Source of the DNA: Apostichopus japonicus | Lineage: Eukaryota > Echinodermata > Holothuroidea > Aspidochirotida > Stichopodidae | Assembly: GCF_037975245.1 (NCBI RefSeq) | Contig: NC_092562.1 | Span: 27,106,054 to 27,170,053 of the forward strand | DNA length: 64,000 nucleotides | Reading direction: 5' to 3' | Part shown: piece after piece, positions 49,801-58,800 of the stretch | How the letters are laid out: the number at the start of each line of letters is the position of its first letter | Numbering within the stretch: position 1 is the first letter of the stretch | Notes under the pieces: generated by a model | Told to the model about the DNA's origin: nothing | What the model saw: the letters and a program-made list of their open reading frames with translations, nothing else | The model's database searches: none | Translations under genes and position numbers: made by a program

Positions 49801-52800
49801 TGGATATTGTCAGGTAGTATTAATTTACCTAGAGTATTAAGAATGGTTTAATCATATCCTATTTTGTAGGCAAAACCTTATAACTTTTATTATTTTAAGT
49901 TCAACAACATTCACAAACTCACATATGCAAAATTACAACAAAAACCTATATCCTTGATTATACCGCAGCCTGTTGATGATACTGAGAAAGGTGTCAGCAA
50001 AATCAGCAAAGCTTATTCAATTAAGTTTCCTTGAACTGTTTGAACTGTAATTTACACCAAATATCAATTAAATTCAGTCATTCAAAGCCAACATATTTGT
50101 GATTAGGTTGCATATTAGGGTTTTCTTGATCATTATATATGGATATTGTCAGTGAAATACATGACAGGGTGCATGTACCATATTTGTTATTTTTAAATAA
50201 TTTCCAAATGTGTTGATAACACAATTTTACTAGCCCCGTTATATTACTTTGTTGAATGCGCTTGAAGTATTTATTACATTTGACAATAAACCTTTGCACT
50301 CATTATTCCTGTTCCTTTGCTTTTAAACAATGTATTGTTCTGCACTTGACTATGAACATGCAGCTTTTGTGTTGACTGGTAACTAATGATGTTGTATGCT
50401 CTTTTAGAAACAGCAATTAGTTTGAGATGCTTCTCAGGTGACTAGGGCAGCATTGTATTAATTAATTTATATTTTTCTATTAGGTTGTGGAGGTAACAGA
50501 TTTGGAGACACATGTGAGAAGAGATGTTCTAAGAGTGGCAGTGAGGGCAGTTGCAGTAAATACCTCTTCTGCCTGGCCCATCCATATGGCTGTAGATGTA
50601 ATACAGGATGGAAGGGGTTGGACTGCCTTACTGGTAAAGCTTTACTGTAATATTTGTTAAGGTTTTATCATTCCTACATTATAGTGTAATTTAGGGATGT
50701 ATTGGTTTTGGAATTTAAATTATGGTCGGATACTGGATTCAGCCCAAAAATCAATTTACCAGATTTCGAAAAATTGACATAATCCAACAGTTTCCGGGAT
50801 TGATATGTCACAAAATGTCAAAATTTGTGGTGTGGGGTGGGGGGGGGGGGAGGTGTACGTGCGGGTGGAGATTAAATTAGAAAATTCTCCATACTACTTC
50901 ATTCCTAATCATGTTATTCAGTAAGTGAAAATTAACAGAGTTATTTTCTTTTAATTGACTTTTTACAGAATAAGTATTGTTAGAACCCTACTACTTATAA
51001 GGCTTTAAGGTAAAACCCCACAAATATATTCTGACATTCTCTTAGACATTTGGCCTATAAACAAGACATTTCAGGACAACTTACTGCACAGTGCACTAAA
51101 TTTTGGTAAACTATTTTACTCCATTATGAGTGACATCGGTTCTGGCATTTTTTTCCTGTTAATAGAATTGACACTGATACCATACCAACAGTCTGGTTAT
51201 GTCCATCATGTGTGTCAGATAGTTTTTATAAATTTTATGTTATATTAACTTGTAGAGTATGCTTGTGTGAATAAACTTCATTATGTGTGTTACTTTTTGC
51301 CAGCTCAATATAAAATTCCCATCAGTTCAAACTTCATTTAAATAAGCAAGTTCTTTACCTAGCCATCAGCACGTGATTCGGGAAACTATGGAGCCAGCTG
51401 CCTACAGACCTGTCACTGTCAGTCTGGGCAGTGTAACAGATAACGTTAGTTACAAAAAAAACTTTGTTACAAGGGAAAGATTGAGCTTAACTGTATATCA
51501 AAGTTTATCAATCATTGCATTTATGGTAAAGTACTTCATGTAACAGAGTAAATTGCTAACTTTTTGAAATATTGATTTCTTTGTTACATTTTAGAGTGTG
51601 ACCAAGGAACCTTTGGAGCCAGCTGTCTACAGACCTGTCACTGTCAGTCTGGTCAGTGTAACAGATTTACAGGAATCTGTACAGGATCACCCCCAGGCTG
51701 TAGCAGTGGATGGACAGGGACTAATTGTCAGCAAGGTTGGTTGAAAACAATTAACTTTGTTACAAGGGAAAGATTGAGCTTAACTGTACATAAAAGTTTA
51801 TCAATCATTGCAGTTATGGTAAAGTTATTCATGTAACAGACTAACTTGCTTCATTTACTAATATATTGATTTCTTTGTTTCACTTTTTAGAGTGTGACCA
51901 AGGAACCTTTGGAGCCGACTGCCTACAGACCTGTCACTGTCAGTCTGGTCAATGTGACAGATTTTCAGGAATCTGTACAGGATCACCCCCAGGCTGCAGT
52001 AGTGGATGGACAGGGACTAATTGTCAGCAAGGTTGGTTGTAAAAAGTTAACTTTGTTACAAGGGAAAGACTAAGCTTAACTGTATACCAAAGTGTATCAA
52101 TCATTGCATTTATGGTAAAGTACTTCATGTAACAGAGTAACATGCCTATTTTAGAGTGTGACCAAGGAACCTTTGAAGCCAGCTGTGAACAGACCTGTCA
52201 CTGTCAGTCTGGGCAGTGTGACAGATTTACAGGATTTTGTACAGGATCACCATTAGACTGTAGTAGTGTTTGGACAGGGACTAATTGTTTGGGTTAGTAC
52301 TGTTACTTGATGGATATAGATCCACTATAACATTTGATACATTATTAGTGGAAAATGATTGCTCTTATCTCAGGGCTACTCCACTGCGTTAAGTTGCAGC
52401 TTCATTGACAAAGCGAAATAGGTGAAATGAATCCTTTGTGTCATGAGGATGTGTTGCAGGATCCCAAGGAACAGGTTCCTTCAGAGCTGTTAAGGATACA
52501 TTTGTTCAGTGCAATAAAAAACAGGAAACTCAGTTTGTATAGAATCAACAGGGAGTAAATATCTGATCATATATTTTAAATCTTGTACACTATTAAATTA
52601 CTGTGCGTTGTTTCAACCCTAATGGTTAGCAACCTTTTCAGCTCCTCCAAGTCCTCCCATTACGGTCAAAAATTAGTCACCAAAATCAAACAATTAGACT
52701 TTTTCATTGCCACTGTAAGAAAATTTGTACTCACTGGGACATTTGATATCCATACAAATGCACCGGATTATACTACAAGTTTAAGACGGCAGCTGAGACT

Positions 52801-55800
52801 GGTCAGGATCGCACGAATATTTTATAGTTGTTAAAGGTTGTTAACTGTCAGCTATATATTTTATAAAAAAAATATTACTCCTTGGACCACAAAAATAATT
52901 CAGCCAATTTTGGTGGCTTGATATCTTTTGACCAGTTCTCTCAGAGAAGAAATGCCATCATATCATTAAATCGTAAGTGATCTCTTCATGATGTTTTCCA
53001 CCATCTCGTGACTTGTTTGTCAGTTAGAGGGGGCGTGAAGGTGAAGGTGGTACATTGAGTTTTATCTCGAGGTGTCCTGTTGTTCCATCTAACTTAATTG
53101 TGATGATACTACACACGTTGGAACATGTTATGCTGTTATCATGGTAGTACTTTCCTTCTCTAACTTTTTGATATTTCTTCATTTCCATTTATTTTGTATC
53201 TGAAGGCTTAAATGTTTTTGCCAGTCAGTCAAATTTCAATTTTTGTAATGACTAGTCACAGTGGATTGTTTCTCAAGATCCTATTTCTGGTGTCCCTTTC
53301 AACTGTTTCATTTTGATCATACCTCGAGTCTACCACGATATTTTCTTTGTTTGAGGTGCTTGAAGACTTGTCTGAGAAAAAAATTAAACTTTGAGTTTAA
53401 ACCAATGACATAAAGTCTTCACAGTACAAAAGAAAATATATTTTGTATTGTTTTCATTGAATAAATATATTTTAAATATGCGTGGAGTGGGTATTAACTT
53501 TCAACTGTTCTGATCAATATATAGTCCTCCTATCATGAACACAACATGAAACCTCAAGCACAAGATTCTGGGCAGAATGCAGATTAGGACTAAGAATAGC
53601 AGTTGAGCTTATTAAAGAATACCACATGTGGATTGGGTTTTAACTTTTCATGTTCTGATCAATATAAAGTCCTCTTACCATGAACACAACATGAAACCTA
53701 AAGCACAAGATTCTGGACAGAATGCAGATTAGGACTAAGAATAGCAGCTGCGCTTATTAAACAACACCTCATGTGGACTGGGTTTTAACTGTTCATGTTC
53801 TGATCAATACATAGTCCTCCTACCATGAGCACAACATGAAACCTAAAGCACAAGATTCTGGACAGAATGCAGATTAGGTCTAAAGATAGCAGCTGGGCTT
53901 ATTAAAGAATACCACATGTGGAATAGGTTTTAACTTTTCATGTTCTGATCAATATGTAGTCCTCCTACCATGAGCACAACATGAAACCTAAAGCACAAGA
54001 TTCTAAACAGAATGCAGATTAGGTATAAGAATAGCAGCTGCATTTATACCACATGTGGAATGTGTTTTAACTTGATATGTTCTGATCAATATAAAGTCCT
54101 CCTATTATGAACACTACATGAAACCTAAAGCACAAGATTTTGGACAGAATGCAGATTAGGTCTAAAAATAGCAGCTGTGCTCATTAAAGAATACCACAAG
54201 TGGAGAAAAAGAAAGAAGACGAAGAGTATGATGAGGTAGATGAATATAGAAAAGAACAAACTGATGCAAAAAAAGGCCAAAATTACATAAATGGGCTTTA
54301 AAGGAAAGTAGCATTTGTATAAACAGTTTGTTTTAAATATAGACATATGACAGTTTATGTAGAGATGCATGTAACATAATAATTTACACAACTAACCGTA
54401 GCAGAAAAGCAACGCTGCACACTTCATATGCATTCCATGATGTTTGTAATATTGGCTATTATGTATCTACCTGCACTGATAAATGTTTCTGCATGGGGAG
54501 TGTTGAATGTTATATGTTGACGGGAGAATGTCTGGACCAAAGTTGTGCTCCAGGCTATGTAGTTCACTGGGACGAGTAAAATATGGCTTGAATCTGGAAT
54601 GGGAATTGTGTGACTAGATGTTAGATGGAAAACCAACATAAAATAACAGCTTTGTTCAAAAAAAAAATTCCATTTTCTCTTAGTCTTTTGATAAATTACA
54701 AATTTTAAAAAGAAATTCATTGCCACAACCAAAGTGTGGCATTTATATATTACTTTAAGAAAAATGGTGTAAGCTTGATAGTTGGAAATGTGTTTATTTC
54801 CCTTGAAGTAGCACAGTTTCCAGTAGCCTCCTTCCATCTGCAATGTTAGGTTTTGCAGCAACAGGAGTCTTGGTCAGAGCTGAACTGCCCCTCTAAATAA
54901 TTAAAGTAATCAGAGTGTTGTCTGTTTATTCTAATAATGGTTAAATGTGTTCTTCACTTCCACTATATATCAACTTGAGAAGAGAAGGTGAGAATAAATC
55001 ATCACCAGTTAGCAATTGAGTGAAGAATATGTTAACCTTTCATATCATTTTTACATAAAAATGATATTACATTTAACGAGGGTATCTTATACGACAATAT
55101 TTCAATAGCGAACAGTACAGGAAATTACATGAAGAGCATTTTGATTTACAGAATGCATAGGACCACGTTTTGGGATAGACTGTGAGAATGATTGCCACTG
55201 TTCAGAAAGTTACTGCGACAAAGTAACAGGAAGTTGCTCTGGAGGTTGCAATCCTGAGTGGGTAGAACTGTCTTCACCCAACTTTTGTCAGACAGGTAAG
55301 AAACATTCAGTCATGATCGCATCAAGGGATTGTACCACTGTGTAATCTGAGATGGCATTCAAAGAAAACTTGGAAACATTTATAGTCATGAAGGAAAGTT
55401 ATGCATATTGACATGATTCATTGCTATAGGTGATGATGAGTCTGTACCTACTCCTGTTCTTGTCTGAAGCGTGATCATTGTAATTATAACGTTTCTTACC
55501 CCAATGAATGGAAATGGAACACAGACTGTTTCATTGACTGTAGGAAATATGTACATTGTTTCTTTCTTAAAAAAAATAGAGAACTTGGTTGTAAGAAATG
55601 CCTTTTTCACTTGAAGCTATTAGTTCTTCGTTAGTGGCTGATCATGATTTCTCGATTTTTCAGCACTTAGATCAGTTGGTAGCTTTGCAGCTTCTACACC
55701 AATTGATCTATGATAAACCACTGTTACCAGTATCATAGACAATTTGAATAGAAATATACCTACATGTTTATTGTTTCATGTTATTTCTGTGCATTAATAA

Positions 55801-58800
55801 ACAAATAACTTTGCATGTGAATGATACAACAAATGAAAATTGTGTTAATTTAGGATTTGTTATGAATTACAGCATTACAATGTAATTGAAAGCCGTGGCA
55901 GAAATGTGTGGGATTTTGCACAGAATGATCTTATATGTTAAAAAGACCACTGTGAGTGTTTCTCATTCTTTCCTCATTTAAGGTATAATAGATGCCGCCT
56001 ATACTCGTAAGAATCCTGGAGTAACAGTTCCTGTGACTTGCACAGCTGCCAAGGGTCCAAGTCCTTCAGAAATTTCTAATTTAAATTTTGTTCTGTCAAG
56101 ACACCATGAGAATTTAGATGACAATGGCATTTCTCCTGAAGAGGTTGTTGGTAATGCAACAACAAGAACTGCTTCATTTGTGGTAGATAATGTCACAGAT
56201 GGAGAGACATTTTTCTGTCAGCTGAGGAAAAGTGGCAAGAAATATGCAGTATATAACATAACTATAGATGTGTTTGGTGAGTAGCATACTTGCATCTGTT
56301 ACATTTTTACTTTAGGGGTCAACCGTGGTCTCATTAGAATTGCTAAGTATTAAGCCGGAAGGTGGCAAAGTCAATGTTTTTGTATGTTTGATACACAGTT
56401 TGCAACTTGTAACAGTGAACTAAGTATACTATCCAAAACTATGGAAAGATAACCTATACAAGGAGGATGTTAAATATAAATTACACTAACCATGATATGA
56501 CAATGTCTTAAGTTCTAGAGAATAAAGTTTGATATGTACCGGTAACACATACTCTCATGCTACCACACTTTTGGAGATTTGATTTCTTATTACTCATTTA
56601 AAATTGGTGTATCAATGAACTTCATGCTTTTTTTAACCTTACAATTAATACAACGTAACAATAGGTAAACTGAGTTTTACTGTTTTCTTCTTTCCTTTAT
56701 TTTACTTTAATTTCAATCTGAAGACTATGTAAGGCAACATAAGTTCCAATATTAATGTTGTTTGATTTTATTATGTGGCATATTGGTCCGTTAACTTTGG
56801 TGAGTACAAGTATTATATTGTTTTGGTATGGATGAATGTTAGTGAAGTCAACATGTGTCAGAATCAAACCTTTGAAATAAGATATCTACAGATCCAATGT
56901 TTATATAACATCAGTCTGTATATGGCTCCTTGCACATTGGCAAAGATCAAAAGTTATATAATGTCAACATAGTTCAGACTTATGTTTGCCCATGGTTAAA
57001 AGGTTGCACTTTGCTTTCAGTGTACGATTTTCTTCACAATAATGATAAGCATGTTAAAACTGCTTTATCAACTTTGAATAAAAGTAGAATAAAGTGGAAC
57101 TTGAGTATTTTCGTGATGATCAGGTAGCTCACAGTCAAGTTGTATTCTAACAGTCTGGCCTCCACCATATATGTTCATTGCTTGCAATTCTAGCAATATC
57201 TTATAAGAAAATATTGCAACTGATTATAATCTATGACTAGCTATTAAATTACACTTAATTGTACACACCTTCATATAACTTTAAATGAATTACAGACTAA
57301 CCCTAAAGGTAGCAACAACATTACCAAATGAGTGTTAGGTAATATGTACATAAGTATTATTATCACCAGATTTCGACCTAGCCTACAATACAGCTGACTT
57401 CAGAACTACAATCCATGTCCAACTGTAGAAATTGAAGAGAAAATTACTCATTATCCAATGGTTTTTTAGTGTTCCTTGTATAAAGCAATAGACCATGTTC
57501 ACGTCTGATGAAACGTTATCTGTGTTTTCTTTACTACTTTCCCATTTGGGCCTCTAGATCTCCCTGTACTGCAATCTGCTCCCAAAAGAGGTTCTATAAC
57601 TAATTCAACAGTCACCATCAGCTGGTCAGCCTGGGATGAAGGAAATGAAGATGGGGACCCCCCTGTCATCGGGTATACACCTTACTACAAGCTGGCATCA
57701 GGACTGAATTGGTCCATCCAGGATACGTCTACCTCTATCAAGGCCTTGAATTTCACATTTACGGCCCTCACACCAGAGGACAGGTACTCATTCATTGTAG
57801 CAGCAGTAAGGGAAGGAGAGATGGGAGAAGGTCCAAAGAGTCCAGTGCTGAATGCTACTACCATTTGTACAGGTATTTTGTAGTATATATTACATCAGAG
57901 TGCATATTAATAGTTACATTTGTCACATATTTTTTTTTGCTTGTGACATATCAAAGTAAGTGCATGTGATACTAAATGCATTTCTTGCCAGTGTTAAATG
58001 TTGTTGATTCTTTCCCACCCTTCTAGATTTTATTTTGTTATATGATTGAAAAGAACATTTTATTAGTTTAACAGCACTCCTCCATGAATTTCTCACAGTG
58101 GTTTGTGAGCAAACAAATAATGAGAGCCCTGCGACAAAATAGTTTGAAGTCAGTGACTTCATGATTTAATGAGAGGTATGCTTGCTGATCGGAAAAACTA
58201 CTCTACACTCACTATTAAGTACTACATGTTAGTATCAACTACTCCAAGACTACTGGAAATCTTCTGAATGAGTACACAATGTAACCAACTAAATATTGCT
58301 ACTGTATGGACTTATGGAAAATCTACTGCTGACTTCCAAGAAATAAAATAAACAAGTTACAGGAAGTTAATGTGTCCTCTCATTTGCACTCTGTCATACG
58401 AAATAGAGGCAGGGTTATTGATAAACAACACTGTGACATCACCAATGACATCATACTCAAGTTTAATTTCTTGGCAGTGATCTGTGCAGATAGATATTAC
58501 AGACAGGTGTAGGGTTTCTGATGTGGAGAGTAACTTTAGAGTTCAAAATGTTATTGTTCTACTGGGATTGAAAAGTATATTATTATGATTTATTGTGTTC
58601 AGACTGGTAAATAGAAAGGTAAGTAATACTGTGTGAACTGTGATCTAGGAGGACTTCCAGTCTCTGCTCCTTGCTATAATATATTGTAAAGGTAAACCCA
58701 GGGTAAGCAAGAGGATGGGGTATTTCTCTATAAAATACTCTCTGTTAAAATTTCAATGCAACTGATTATTCAATGCAATGCAACCTCTATTCTATATCAA

